Below, piece after piece: positions 37,401-45,492 of a stretch of 64,000 nucleotides of DNA. The notes below the pieces were generated by a model. That model had not been told where the DNA came from, searched no databases, and worked only from the letters and a program-made list of their open reading frames with translations. Every line of letters begins with the position of its first letter. The stretch's first letter is position 1. Made by a program: the position numbers and the translations under genes. The stretch is from Sphingobium yanoikuyae (GTDB taxonomy: Bacteria > Pseudomonadota > Alphaproteobacteria > Sphingomonadales > Sphingomonadaceae): NCBI RefSeq assembly GCF_034424525.1, contig NZ_CP139979.1, forward strand, positions 4,487,501 to 4,551,500, in the 5' to 3' direction.

Positions 37401-38141
37401 GTGGCGGATGGTGCCGATGCCGCCGACGCCGCGCGCCGCGCCGGTGCCCGCGTGTTCGGATCGAAGCCCGGTGCCTATGGCGCGGGACTGCAGGCGATGA
37501 TCGACGAGAAGATCTGGCACAGCCGCGCCGACCTGGCGGACGTCTATCTCGACTGGGGCGGCTATGCCTATGGCGCGGGGGTGGAGGGCGACAGCGAACG
37601 CAGCCTGTTCGCCACCCGTCTGGCCCAGGCCGATGCGGTCGTCCAGAACCAGGATAATCGCGAGCATGACCTGCTCGACAGCGACGATTATTATCAGTTC
37701 GAAGGGGGCATCGCCGCCGCCATCGAGCATCTTAAAGGTGCCAAGCCGCTCAGCTATCATAATGACCATAGCCGCCCGGAGCGGCCGGTGATCCGCACCT
37801 TGGAGGACGAGATCGGCCGCATCGTCCGCGCCCGCGTCACCAACCCCAAATGGATCGCTGGCGTCATGCGCCATGGCTATAAGGGTGCGTTCGAGATCGC
37901 CGCCTCGGTCGACTATCTCTTTGCCTTCGCCGCCACCACCCATGCGGTGCGCGACCATCATTTCGACGCCGTCCACGCTGCCTTCATCGAGGATGAAGCC
38001 GTGCGCGCCTTCATGGCCGACGCCAATCCCGCTGCCCTGCGCGAGACCGCTGCCCGGCTGGCCGAGGCGCTGGAACGCGGCCTGTGGAAACCCAGATCGA
38101 ACAGCGCGGGCATGCTGCTCGCCCAGCTTGCAGGAGAGTGA
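34422..38141 (+). CDS. cobN: Cobaltochelatase subunit CobN
   Basis: The 1239-residue large subunit of the aerobic ATP-dependent cobaltochelatase, inserting cobalt into hydrogenobyrinic acid a,c-diamide. Typical stretches include LVHVGKHGNLEWLPGKAVSLS, DYYQFEGGIAAAIEHLKG, and the C-terminal RVTNPKWIAGVMRHGYKGAFEIA. Its length and the cobalamin operon distinguish it from the related magnesium chelatase BchH. The partners CobS and CobT are not in the window. The start codon shares one base with the cobW stop. Confidence 0.95.
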   Translation: MHLLSATPGTISDGEEAIDLDQPPGDIVILTVADSDLACFAAAAARLPDDAPSVRLANLLQLKHPYSVDLYVEKVIAKARFVCVILLGGKSYWPYGVDEIAQVARERGIAFAAIADGREGDPALDRASTVPAVMREQLRDYLRQGGTANALSFLRCAARLTGADAGEPDHPLPIADAGLYLPGHDRPGVAELRATWVEGRPVALLIFYRALVVAGTLSAVDAMVAALGARGFNVAAVHVRALREPFVRDWLGGLLADIAPDIIVNATSFAASSSSEPRVPGILEQADCPILQTAFAGVEEGSWRGSARGLGPRDLAMNVALPEVDGRLFTRAVAFKAAERFDARTQCGIVVPRVAPDRVAFVADLARNWAGLRRTASAQRRVALVLANYPNRDGRIGNGVGLDTPASAAAILRRLGEAGYAIGDAPRDGAALMRLMTGGVTNDRASIDRPGEVSLSLDVYRAAFAALPVSARDAMVDRWGPPEDDPFVRDGAFRLAVHRLGHVAIAVQPARGYNIDPKSSYHDPALPPPHAYLAFHVWLAQDFGAQALVHVGKHGNLEWLPGKAVSLSADCFPEICAGPVPQLYPFIVNDPGEGTQAKRRIGAVILDHLTPPLTRAESYGPLKQLEALVDEYYLAAGMDPRRLDRLRRDIIDLARSQGLDKDAGAAGDDDDALAAIDNYLCELKELQIRDGLHVFTASPDGRLRRDLLIALARTPRGLDHPGQASLLRALADDLGLGFDPLDCVLGAPWHGPRPAALADLSTDPWRTHGDMVERLELLAAALVDGAAPVGPASTAVLAAIADDLAPRVDACGPREAAALLAGLDGRFVLPGPSGAPTRGRPDVLPTGRNFFSVDTRAVPTAVAWDLGQRSAQLLVDDYLQREGDYPRAIALSAWGTANMRTGGDDIAQALALMGVRPRWEWSSGRVVGFEMMTLAELGRPRVDVTLRVSGFFRDAFPEQIDLIDSAARAVMALDEPDEDNPAAARHRAEQAALVADGADAADAARRAGARVFGSKPGAYGAGLQAMIDEKIWHSRADLADVYLDWGGYAYGAGVEGDSERSLFATRLAQADAVVQNQDNREHDLLDSDDYYQFEGGIAAAIEHLKGAKPLSYHNDHSRPERPVIRTLEDEIGRIVRARVTNPKWIAGVMRHGYKGAFEIAASVDYLFAFAATTHAVRDHHFDAVHAAFIEDEAVRAFMADANPAALRETAARLAEALERGLWKPRSNSAGMLLAQLAGE

Positions 38142-38143
38142 CG

Positions 38144-38749
38144 ATGGTCGAACGCACCGACGAACAGCATGCGGAAAAGATGAAGAAGAAGCAGGCCGCC
38201 CATGACAAGATCATGGCGACCAAGACCCAGGAAAAGGGCCTGCTGATCGTCCATACCGGCAAGGGCAAGGGCAAGACCACGGCGGCGCTGGGCATGGTCG
38301 TGCGCATGATCGGCCATGGTAAGAAGGTCGGCGTGGTCCAGTTCGTCAAGGGCGCGATGACCACCGGCGAGAAGGCGGTGTTCGATGCCTTCCCCGAACA
38401 GGTCGAATTCAAGCCGATGGGCGAGGGCTTTACCTGGAACACGCAGGATCGCAGCCGCGACATCGCGCTGGCGCGTGAGGCGTGGGACGAGGTGAAGCGC
38501 ATGGTCGCCGACCCCGACTATGCCCTGGTGCTGGCCGACGAGCTGAATATCGTGCTGCGCTACGACTATCTGCCGCTGGACGAGGTGCTGGCGGTGCTGA
38601 CCGGCAAGGACGCGATGAAACATGTCGTCGTCACCGGCCGCAACGCGCCCGAGGCGCTGATCGAGGCGGCCGACCTGGTCACCGAAATGACCATGATCAA
38701 GCATCCCTTCCGCAGCGGGGTGAAGGCGCAGGCCGGCATCGAATATTGA
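38144..38749 (+). CDS. cobO: Cob(I)yrinic acid a,c-diamide adenosyltransferase
   Basis: A 201-residue CobA/CobO-type adenosyltransferase adding the upper adenosyl ligand to the corrinoid. The ATP loop is GKGKGKTTAALG starting at residue 39, with HTGK before it, and the typical GFTWNTQ and DELNIVLRYDYL follow. A lysine-rich N-terminal helix precedes the P-loop. Two bases separate it from cobN, and its stop overlaps bluB. Confidence 0.95.
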   Translation: MVERTDEQHAEKMKKKQAAHDKIMATKTQEKGLLIVHTGKGKGKTTAALGMVVRMIGHGKKVGVVQFVKGAMTTGEKAVFDAFPEQVEFKPMGEGFTWNTQDRSRDIALAREAWDEVKRMVADPDYALVLADELNIVLRYDYLPLDEVLAVLTGKDAMKHVVVTGRNAPEALIEAADLVTEMTMIKHPFRSGVKAQAGIEY

Positions 38750-39384
38750 TGCAGGCCTTTGATCCCGATTTCTGCGCGACGCTGACGGAGCTGCTGACCT
38801 GGCGCCGCGACGTGCGCCATTTCCGCACCGATCCGCTGGACGAGGCGATGGTGCTGGAGCTGCTGACGCTGGCGCAACTGGCGCCGTCGGTCGGCAACAG
38901 CCAGCCCTGGCGCTTCGTCCGGGTAAAGACGCCGGCGCTGCGCGATGCGCTGGCCGATCATGTCGATGCCGAGCGGGAGCGGGCCACCAGCCAGATCACC
39001 GACGCGACCCGGCATGATGCCTATCGCGCGCTGAAGCTGCACGGGCTGGGCGAGGCGCCGGAGATCATCGCGGTCTTCTGCGACGATGCGACATCGGCCG
39101 GCGCGGGGCTGGGCGCGGCGACCATGCCGCAGACCCGGCTCCATTCGGTGGTGCTGGCGATCCACACGCTGTGGCTGGCGGCGCGGGCGCGCGGGCTGGC
39201 GCTCGGCTGGGTATCGATCCTCGACCCGGCCTTCGTCGCGCGGGCGCTGGCAGTGCCCGACGACTGGACCTTCGCCGCCCTGCTATGCCTGGGCCATCCC
39301 GAAGCGGTCGCCGACACGCCCGAGCTGGACCGGCTGGGCTGGCAGGCCCGGCTCGATCCGCTGGCGCAGATCAGCGAGCGCTGA
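38749..39384 (+). CDS. bluB: 5,6-Dimethylbenzimidazole synthase
   Basis: A 211-residue nitroreductase-fold enzyme that turns reduced FMN into the lower ligand of B12 with O2. Signatures are TWRRDVRHFRTDP near the start, LAQLAPSVGNSQPWRFV for flavin contact, and ARGLALGWVSILDP in the C-terminal half, which sets BluB apart from other nitroreductases. It ends the riboswitch operon and converges on the ABC exporter with only four bases between stops. Confidence 0.93.
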   Translation: MQAFDPDFCATLTELLTWRRDVRHFRTDPLDEAMVLELLTLAQLAPSVGNSQPWRFVRVKTPALRDALADHVDAERERATSQITDATRHDAYRALKLHGLGEAPEIIAVFCDDATSAGAGLGAATMPQTRLHSVVLAIHTLWLAARARGLALGWVSILDPAFVARALAVPDDWTFAALLCLGHPEAVADTPELDRLGWQARLDPLAQISER

Positions 39385-39388
39385 CCAT

Positions 39389-41233
39389 TTATTGCGGGGC
39401 GACCTCGAACATGTCCTCGATCCCCGGCTCTTCGGGCATGTCGTCGCGCTCGGTCGCCTGGCGCGCCCACATGGTGGCGTAGAGACCGTCGGCGCGGACC
39501 AGATCGGCATGGCGGCCCCGCTCGACGATGCGGCCGGCGTCCAGCACGATGATCTCGTCGGCATCGACCACGGTCGACAGGCGATGGGCCACCACCAATG
39601 TCGTGCGCTTGCGGCTGATGTCGCGCAGCACGGTCTGGATTTCTGTCTCGGTGCGGCTGTCGAGCGCGCTGGTCGCTTCGTCCAGTACCAGCACGGGCGG
39701 GTCTTTCAGCAGCGTGCGGGCGATGGCGACGCGCTGTTTCTCGCCGCCCGACAGCTTGAGGCCACGCTCGCCGACGCGGGTGTCATAGCCCTGGGGCAGA
39801 CTCATGATGAAATCATGGATCGACGCCGCCTTGGCCGCCGCCTCGATCTCATCCTGGCGTGCGCCTTCGCGGCCATAGCCGATATTATAGCCGACCGTGT
39901 CGTTGAACAACACCATGTCCTGCGGCACGATGCCGATCGCGGCGCGCAGCGATTGCTGCGTCACGGCGGAGATGTCATGCCCGTCGATCGACACGGTGCC
40001 GCCCTGGATATCGTAGAAGCGGAACAGGATGCGGGCGATGGTCGATTTGCCCGCGCCCGACGGGCCGACGATAGCGAGGGTCTTGCCCGCCGGCACCGCG
40101 AAGCTGACGCCATGGAGGATTTCGCGTTCGGGATCATAGCCGAAGCGGACAGCGTTGAAACGGACGGCGCCGCCCGCCACCTGCAGCGCCGGGGCGCCGG
40201 GGGCGTCCGCCACCTCCGTCTCGGTATCGATCAGCTTGTACATCGCCTCCATGTCGATCAGGCCCTGGCGGATGGTGCGATAGACCATGCCGAGCAGGTC
40301 GAGCGGGCGGAACAGCTGCGACAGGAGGGTGTTCACCAGCACCACGTCGCCGGTCGAGAACTGCCCTCGGCTCCAGCCCCAGACGGTATAGGCCATCGCC
40401 CCGCCCATCATGAGGTTGGTGATGAGCGACTGGCCGATATTGAGCCAGGCGAGGCTGTTTTCGGACTTTACCGTGGCCTTGGCATAGCGGCGCATGGCGG
40501 TGCCGTAGCGCCGCGCCTCGCGTTCCTCCGCGCCGAAATATTTGACCGTCTCGAAATTCAGCAGGCTGTCGACGGCATGGGCGACGGCGCTGGTATCCAT
40601 GTCCACCATGTCGCGGCGCAACTGGTTGCGCCATTCGGTGACGAGCCGGGTGAACCAGATATAGAGGGCGACCATGGCCAGTGTCGCGGCGACCAGGCCG
40701 GGGCCGAACTTCACCAGGAAGATGGCGCAGACGGCGAGCAGTTCCAGCACCGTCGGCGCGATGTTGAACAGCAGGAAATAGAGCATCGTGTCGATGCTTT
40801 TCGTGCCGCGCTCGACGATCTTGGTGACGGCGCCGGTGCGCCGGTCGAGATGGAAGCGCAGCGACAGGCGGTGGAGATGGACGAAGACATCGTCGGCCAG
40901 GCGCCGGCCGGCTTCCTGCCCGACCTTCTCGAAAATGGCGTTGCGCAGATTGTCGAACAGCACGCCGCCAAAGCGCGCGCCGGCATAGGCGAAGACCAAA
41001 GCCATGGCGAGGCCGGCGGCCGGTTCCAGCCCCGGCGCCATCCGGTCGATCGCGCCCTTATAGGCGAAGGGCATGGCGAGGGTGACGACCTTGGCCAGCG
41101 CGACCAGCGCCAGCGCCACCGCGACCCGGCGGCGCAGCGCCGGCGCATCGGCCGGCCAGAGATAGGGGATGAAGCGCCGCAGCGTGGCCCAGGCGGGCGG
41201 AAGGGGCGTGGAATCGGGCGTGGCAGGGGGCAT
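39389..41233 (-). CDS. Atm1-type ABC exporter (permease-ATPase fusion)
   Basis: A 614-residue half-transporter that dimerises in the inner membrane. The N-terminal six-helix domain contains KSIDTMLYFLLFNIAPTVLEL and NFETVKYFGAEEREARRY. The ATPase has Walker A GPSGAGKST, signature LSGGEKQR and Walker B VLVLDEATSALD. The sequence reads very like the Novosphingobium Atm1 protein, known to bind glutathione and glutathione-metal conjugates, so export of glutathione polysulfide or metal-glutathione complexes is the likely role. No riboswitch or metal box was seen upstream. Confidence 0.93.
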   Translation of the reverse strand: MPPATPDSTPLPPAWATLRRFIPYLWPADAPALRRRVAVALALVALAKVVTLAMPFAYKGAIDRMAPGLEPAAGLAMALVFAYAGARFGGVLFDNLRNAIFEKVGQEAGRRLADDVFVHLHRLSLRFHLDRRTGAVTKIVERGTKSIDTMLYFLLFNIAPTVLELLAVCAIFLVKFGPGLVAATLAMVALYIWFTRLVTEWRNQLRRDMVDMDTSAVAHAVDSLLNFETVKYFGAEEREARRYGTAMRRYAKATVKSENSLAWLNIGQSLITNLMMGGAMAYTVWGWSRGQFSTGDVVLVNTLLSQLFRPLDLLGMVYRTIRQGLIDMEAMYKLIDTETEVADAPGAPALQVAGGAVRFNAVRFGYDPEREILHGVSFAVPAGKTLAIVGPSGAGKSTIARILFRFYDIQGGTVSIDGHDISAVTQQSLRAAIGIVPQDMVLFNDTVGYNIGYGREGARQDEIEAAAKAASIHDFIMSLPQGYDTRVGERGLKLSGGEKQRVAIARTLLKDPPVLVLDEATSALDSRTETEIQTVLRDISRKRTTLVVAHRLSTVVDADEIIVLDAGRIVERGRHADLVRADGLYATMWARQATERDDMPEEPGIEDMFEVAPQ

Positions 41234-41504
41234 TTGTCGCTATTTAGGGCATGACGGGCGGCAATCCAGTGGCGCGACCATCCGGCCAGCCACGCAAAAG
41301 CGTCCCTTGTTGGACATCATCCGCTTAACTTCGCACATTTCCCGCACATTCTGACATTTTCTTGCGCCCCGCCGATCCTATCGAAAAGTCGGCAACCGGG
41401 TGGCAAGGATAGCAAAGCGGGCTGCTGTAGGACAGCATCTTGCCCCGATACGGCGGCCATGGCAGGCTTAGCCTCCGTCATCCTTCCCCGACAAGGAGCA
41501 CGGC

Positions 41505-41840
41505 ATGGAACCCTTCAGCGCAGCCCCCTTCAGCATGGCTTTGGCCCCCGAACGACTGTGGCAGGCGATCAATCCCCTGACCTGGACGCAGAGCGGCGGC
41601 CAGGTCGGCCTCATCAATATCGCGCTCGGCCAGACGGCACGCCCGGACATAGAGCGCACGGTGCTGAACGAGGTGGGGAGCTATGGCCGGCAGATCGGCC
41701 GGATCGGCGACGCGCTCGAAGTGCTGATCCGCCATTTCGAGACCAGGGATCTGCCACAGGCGGAGCGCGATGCGCTGACGATCCTGATGGGCCAGCTGGC
41801 CGAGGTCCGCAAGGTCAAGGCGCGCGAACGGGAGGGGTGA
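41505..41840 (+). CDS. Conserved-type hypothetical protein
   Basis: A 111-residue soluble protein, mostly helical by composition (TVLNEVGSYGRQIGRIGDALEVLIRHFE, then DALTILMGQLAEVRKVKARE). A good ribosome-binding site, ACAAGGAGCACGGC, stands before the ATG, and codon use matches the neighbours. No domain recognised. The 270 bases upstream hold its promoter region, and no other gene was seen there. Confidence 0.7.
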   Translation: MEPFSAAPFSMALAPERLWQAINPLTWTQSGGQVGLINIALGQTARPDIERTVLNEVGSYGRQIGRIGDALEVLIRHFETRDLPQAERDALTILMGQLAEVRKVKAREREG

Positions 41841-41969
41841 TAGGGGTGGATTTTAGTCAGTCAGCTTTTGGAGACATTACCGGCGATAGCTGACGCTCCG
41901 CGAAGAAAAATCGACCGGCAGCAATCGCCCCAATAGCAGACTTGAAGCCACATCTGCTAAGGTTGCTGC

Positions 41970-42266
41970 ATGTGGCCTCTTTCCGTTGCTCGCGCCGAGT
42001 TTGGCGATCACCCCCATGCGCTACGGACATGGGTGCGAGGTCGATTACCGTTCTTCCTTTTACGCATGGGTATCGCAGGTTTTGGGCGAGACTGCGATGG
42101 GCTTGGTGCAACTCATAACTGGCACAATCTCGACAACGTATACAGCCGCTGTATCTTTTGCGGACAAGAACGTGAGGGGCTGCTTTGGCAGGTCTCGCCC
42201 TATGCAGGCGCTACGGTCTGGCACGATCTGAACAACGTCATCTCGGCTCGCCGGAAGGGCGGTTAA
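41970..42266 (+). CDS. Possible small zinc-ribbon-like protein with duplicated W-H-x-L-x-N-V motif
   Basis: A 98-residue frame in lower-GC DNA. From residue 49 it reads HNWHNLDNVYSRCIFCGQ, with a CxxC as in small H-x-W...C-x-x-C proteins, and near the end WHDLNNVISARR repeats the first motif. A later ATG at 42066 would keep this core. No clear ribosome-binding site stands before 41970, and codon use differs from the neighbours, so it could be a young or decaying gene. Function unknown. Confidence 0.4.
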   Translation: MWPLSVARAEFGDHPHALRTWVRGRLPFFLLRMGIAGFGRDCDGLGATHNWHNLDNVYSRCIFCGQEREGLLWQVSPYAGATVWHDLNNVISARRKGG

Positions 42267-42987
42267 CATCAGATTCCGTCATTCGGCGTCCGGCATACCA
42301 CACAAAAGTGTGGCCGGTTTCCAGGTCCAGGATTATCTGCAGGAGTGACCAAAAATGGTCTTTAGCCGCCCTATCCATATCCGTCATGCCGGGCTTGACC
42401 CGGCATCCCGCTTTTCTATGCAACAGATAAAGAAGCGGGACCCCGGCTCAAGGCCGGGGTGACGATGGCTGCATCTGGTCGAAGCCTGCCAATCCCCACA
42501 GGCGTCATCCTGACGACAGTCAGGAGCCATTCTGCACTGCGCCAGATAGGGATTGCTGAATGGATCCGGATCAAATCCGGGATGATGACGAGGGAGAGGG
42601 CAGTATGGGGCTGTTAGCCATCAATGACGGGAGATAGTCGCTTCCGCTCATCCCCAGCAATGTTGCGCCGGACGAGATCCGATCGCGCGCGCGGCCGTCA
42701 TCGCCCACCGCTTTCCTATTCACCCTGGCTCTGCTCTACCCTTGGCGATGCGACAGCGCGTTCCTTCGTCACCCCGTCTTCTCCATCCGGCGCCTGCCCG
42801 GCGCGCAACCGGTGCGTGGGTGTGGCGTCGGCGGCGCGCGGCGGGGGCGATCCGGGCGCGGCGCGCGGACCCGCCCCCTGTTGGAGGTGACGCGTTTCCC
42901 GCGCGTGACCGGCGCGTCGCAGAGGCAAAACCGGCGCAAAAGGCCCCGAAAGCCCGTTTACACTGTGAACTTCGGGAGAGGCGTCTT
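42267..42987. other. 721-bp gene-free region with repeats
   Basis: No convincing gene was found. It holds a perfect hairpin CCACAC-AAAA-GTGTGG (42298-42313), a short GACCA-AAAA-TGGTC hairpin near 42347, the REP-like pair at 42381-42465, and a degenerate relative near 42507-42590. A very GC-rich stretch follows from about 42660 to 42960. The whole looks like repeat-derived filler between the small hypothetical genes and the pseudouridine synthase terminus. Confidence 0.5.
42381..42465. repeat. REP-like inverted pair (GTCATGCCGGGCTTGACCCGG type)
   Basis: CCGTCATGCCGGGCTTGACC with CGGCATCCCGCTTTTC, then AAGAAGCGGGACCCCGGCTC with AAGGCCGGGGTGACG, form an inverted pair around ATGCAACAGAT. Each half is palindromic (GCCGGG/CCCGGC). 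It differs in core from the pair at 18922-19007 but has the same GTCAT...ATGAC-like outer ends, so two subfamilies of one element are likely. Confidence 0.78.
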
Positions 42988-43554
42988 CTATCGGCCCTGG
43001 CGCAGGATCGCCGGCGCCTCCCGCCAGGTGCCCGGCGCGATGTCGTCGATCGTCCAGTCGCCGATGCGCCAGCGGACCAGGCGCAGGGTCGGCAGGCCGA
43101 CCGCCGCGGTCATGCGGCGGACCTGGCGATTGCGGCCTTCGCGGATGGTGAGGCGCAGCCAGCAATCGGGCACGCTCTTGCGAAACCGCACCGGCGGGTC
43201 GCGCGGCCAGAGCGCGGGATCGTCGATCCGTTCGATCTCGGCCGGCAGGGTCATGCCGTCCTTCAGTTGCACGCCGCGCCGCAGCGCCGCCAGCGGTGCA
43301 TCGTCGGGGTCGCCCTCCACCTGGACCAGATAGGTTTTGGGCATCTTGAAGCGCGGGTCGGCGATGCGCGCCTGCAACCGGCCGTCATCGGTCAGCAGCA
43401 ACAGCCCCTCGCTGTCGAGGTCGAGCCGGCCGGCGGGATAGACGCCGGACTGGTCGACATAGTCGGCCAGGGTCGGGCGCGGCGGACCGGTGCGCTCGTC
43501 GCTGAACTGGCACAGCACGCCATAGGGTTTGTTGAGGAGGATCAGTCGTCCCAT
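42988..43554 (-). CDS. RluE-like 23S rRNA pseudouridine synthase
   Basis: A 188-residue member of the RsuA/RluB/RluE/RluF family. It starts with [15 protein letters not shown] and has the catalytic aspartate in [19 protein letters not shown] (about residues 40-58), then the family's C-terminal [16 protein letters not shown]. There is no N-terminal S4 domain, which points to RluE (23S rRNA near position 2457) rather than RsuA or RluB. It overlaps the ribosomal oxygenase-like gene by 13 bases, so both encode ribosome-modifying functions from one transcript. Confidence 0.9.
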   Translation of the reverse strand: MGRLILLNKPYGVLCQFSDERTGPPRPTLADYVDQSGVYPAGRLDLDSEGLLLLTDDGRLQARIADPRFKMPKTYLVQVEGDPDDAPLAALRRGVQLKDGMTLPAEIERIDDPALWPRDPPVRFRKSVPDCWLRLTIREGRNRQVRRMTAAVGLPTLRLVRWRIGDWTIDDIAPGTWREAPAILRQGR

Positions 43555-44711
43555 GCGTCGTCCTCCTCGTCATCCTCAAACGCGATGCTGCCCTGATTGT
43601 GGAGCAGCACCAGCAGCGCGATCACGGCATCGTCGTCGACCAGCGCCGGATCGAGGTCCAGCGCGTCGTCCGCGCACAATTGCTGCGCCAGCGCCGCGCT
43701 GGCACCGGTGCAATCATGCGACGCGCCATCGACGAACAGCATGATGGCGTCTTCCGCCCGGACGAAGGCGAAGCGGCTGGCCGGATTGCGGCGCAGGGGT
43801 GCACCTTCCGCCACCAGCGCCTGCATGGATGCGGCGTCGATCGCCTCCTCGGGCGCCCAGTCAATCTCGGGATATTTGCGGGTGCTGCTATATTCGCCGA
43901 ACCAGCGGGCAAAGCCGGCCGGATCGCCCAGTTGCTCCAGCACCATCGCCTGCAACCGGGCCAGCGCGGCCGGCGCGATCTCGCCGGGATTGGCCTGGCG
44001 CGCCAAGGCGGGGTCGGCATAGCGGTCATCCTCGCCCAGCCCTTCGAGCAGCCGGTCGGTCCAGCCCTCGATCAGTTCGCTGCGCGCCGGTGCGCGGAAG
44101 CCGACCGAATAGGTCATGCAATCATCGCCCACCGCGACGCCATCATGGGCGATGCCGGGCGGGACATAGAGGATGTCGCCGGGCTCCAGCACCCATTCGT
44201 CGGTGGCGTCGAACGTGGCGAGTAGGCGCAGATCGGCATGGGGGCGCTGCGGGCTGCTATCGTCGCACGCCTGGCCGATGCGCCAGCGGCGGCGGCCCGC
44301 GCCCTGGATCAGGAAGACGTCATATTGATCGAAATGCGGGCCGACGCCGCCGCCGTCGCTGGCATAGCTGACCATGACATCGTCGATCCGCCAGTCGGGG
44401 ATGAAGCGGAACGGGGCGATCAGCGCCGCGACCTCGGGCACCTGATGATCGACCGCCTGCACCAGCAGGGTCCAGGGGCTGGCGCCGAGCGCGGCGAAGC
44501 GATCCTCCGCCAGCGGCCCCTGTTCCATTTTCCAGTCGCCGTCCGCCTGCACCACCAGCCGCGACTCGACGCCCTCCTCGCAGGCGAGGCCCGCCAGTTC
44601 CTCGGGCGCCAGCGGATTGCTCCATTGCGCCCAGGGATTGCGGATCAGCAGCGGCTTTTGCTGCCAATAGTCGCGCAGGAACAGGTCGATATCGAAATCA
44701 TGCAGATGCAT
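43542..44711 (-). CDS. Cupin (JmjC-type) protein, ribosomal oxygenase RoxA/YcfD-like
   Basis: A 389-residue Fe(II)/2-oxoglutarate-dependent oxygenase. The iron ligands are H126 and D128 ([13 protein letters not shown]) and H189 (PPGIAHDG). N-terminal [15 protein letters not shown] is the family opening. In Escherichia coli the homologue hydroxylates an arginine of ribosomal protein L16. The C-terminal domain ends in a very acidic tail ([11 protein letters not shown]). ATG 44711 gives the family N terminus; an upstream start at 44756 adds 15 residues without support. It is cotranscribed with the pseudouridine synthase. Confidence 0.9.
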   Translation of the reverse strand: MHLHDFDIDLFLRDYWQQKPLLIRNPWAQWSNPLAPEELAGLACEEGVESRLVVQADGDWKMEQGPLAEDRFAALGASPWTLLVQAVDHQVPEVAALIAPFRFIPDWRIDDVMVSYASDGGGVGPHFDQYDVFLIQGAGRRRWRIGQACDDSSPQRPHADLRLLATFDATDEWVLEPGDILYVPPGIAHDGVAVGDDCMTYSVGFRAPARSELIEGWTDRLLEGLGEDDRYADPALARQANPGEIAPAALARLQAMVLEQLGDPAGFARWFGEYSSTRKYPEIDWAPEEAIDAASMQALVAEGAPLRRNPASRFAFVRAEDAIMLFVDGASHDCTGASAALAQQLCADDALDLDPALVDDDAVIALLVLLHNQGSIAFEDDEEDDAWDD

Positions 44712-44827
44712 CGGGGTCTCGCCGGGAAGGGGCGGCGCGCGGCGCGCGCCTGCCATCGGCGCGAACCCTTGCCCCTGTGCCCTGCCAATGTCAAAGCGGA
44801 TGGACCGGATCGGCAGGAGGGGCGGGC

Positions 44828-45367
44828 ATGGCCAGGCTGTTGGGGGCGATAATGGCGGGCGGACGCGCGACCCGCTTCGGCAGCGACAAGGCGGCGGCGC
44901 TGCTCGACGGCCGGCGGCTGATCGACCATGCGATCGATGCGCTCTCTCCCCATGTCGCCGCGATCGCGATCTGTGGCCGGACCGAGGAAGCCTATCTCAG
45001 CCTGCCCGACCGGCCGGGGCCGGACATGGGGCCGCTGGGCGGCCTCAACGCCGCGCTGCATCATGCCCAGGCCCACGGCTTTGACGGCGTGCTGACCAGC
45101 GGCTGCGACATGCCCTTCTATCCGGCCGACCTGCCCGCGCTGCTGATCGGCGAGCGGGCGGCGATCCTCGACGGGCAGCAGCTGCTCGGCTGGTGGCCGG
45201 CCGCGCTGGCGCCCGAACTGGACGCGCATCTGGCGGAAGAGAATAACCGGTCGATCCGGGGATGGCTGGCGCGGACTGGTGCGCGCACCGTGACGCTGCC
45301 GGGGCTGGTCCTGCCCAATATCAACCGGCCCGATGATCTGGCCGCGATCCGGCGCGATCGGGGGTAG
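44828..45367 (+). CDS. mobA: Molybdenum cofactor guanylyltransferase
   Basis: A 179-residue nucleotidyltransferase attaching GMP to molybdopterin. The signature LGAIMAGGRATRFGSDKA (5-22) binds GTP, and GPDMGPLGGLNAAL and SGCDMPFY (metal-binding aspartate) follow. It is slightly shorter than usual but has all core motifs. The start at 44828 follows AGGAGGGGCGGGC and is preferred over an in-frame ATG at 44777. It is divergent from the ribosomal oxygenase gene. Confidence 0.92.
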   Translation: MARLLGAIMAGGRATRFGSDKAAALLDGRRLIDHAIDALSPHVAAIAICGRTEEAYLSLPDRPGPDMGPLGGLNAALHHAQAHGFDGVLTSGCDMPFYPADLPALLIGERAAILDGQQLLGWWPAALAPELDAHLAEENNRSIRGWLARTGARTVTLPGLVLPNINRPDDLAAIRRDRG

Positions 45368-45492
45368 CGCTCCCATTTTTTGCGGCGGGATGCGAAAAAC
45401 ACTTGTCCCCCCGCGCCATCCTGCCATTGTCCGGCGCGTCGGATGCGGGGAACGGGGATTCCCATGCACCGGACAGGGGCAAGGAGGGGTGC

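Noticed and set aside
34422..38141. Magnesium chelatase subunit H (bacteriochlorophyll synthesis)
   Set aside because: The gene follows a cobalamin riboswitch and cobW and precedes cobO and bluB, and no photosynthesis gene is near; CobN is the better call.
42600..42987. Short plus-strand open frames in the GC-rich gap before the pseudouridine synthase
   Set aside because: They are Arg/Ala/Gly/Pro-rich, overlap each other in several frames and lack ribosome-binding sites.
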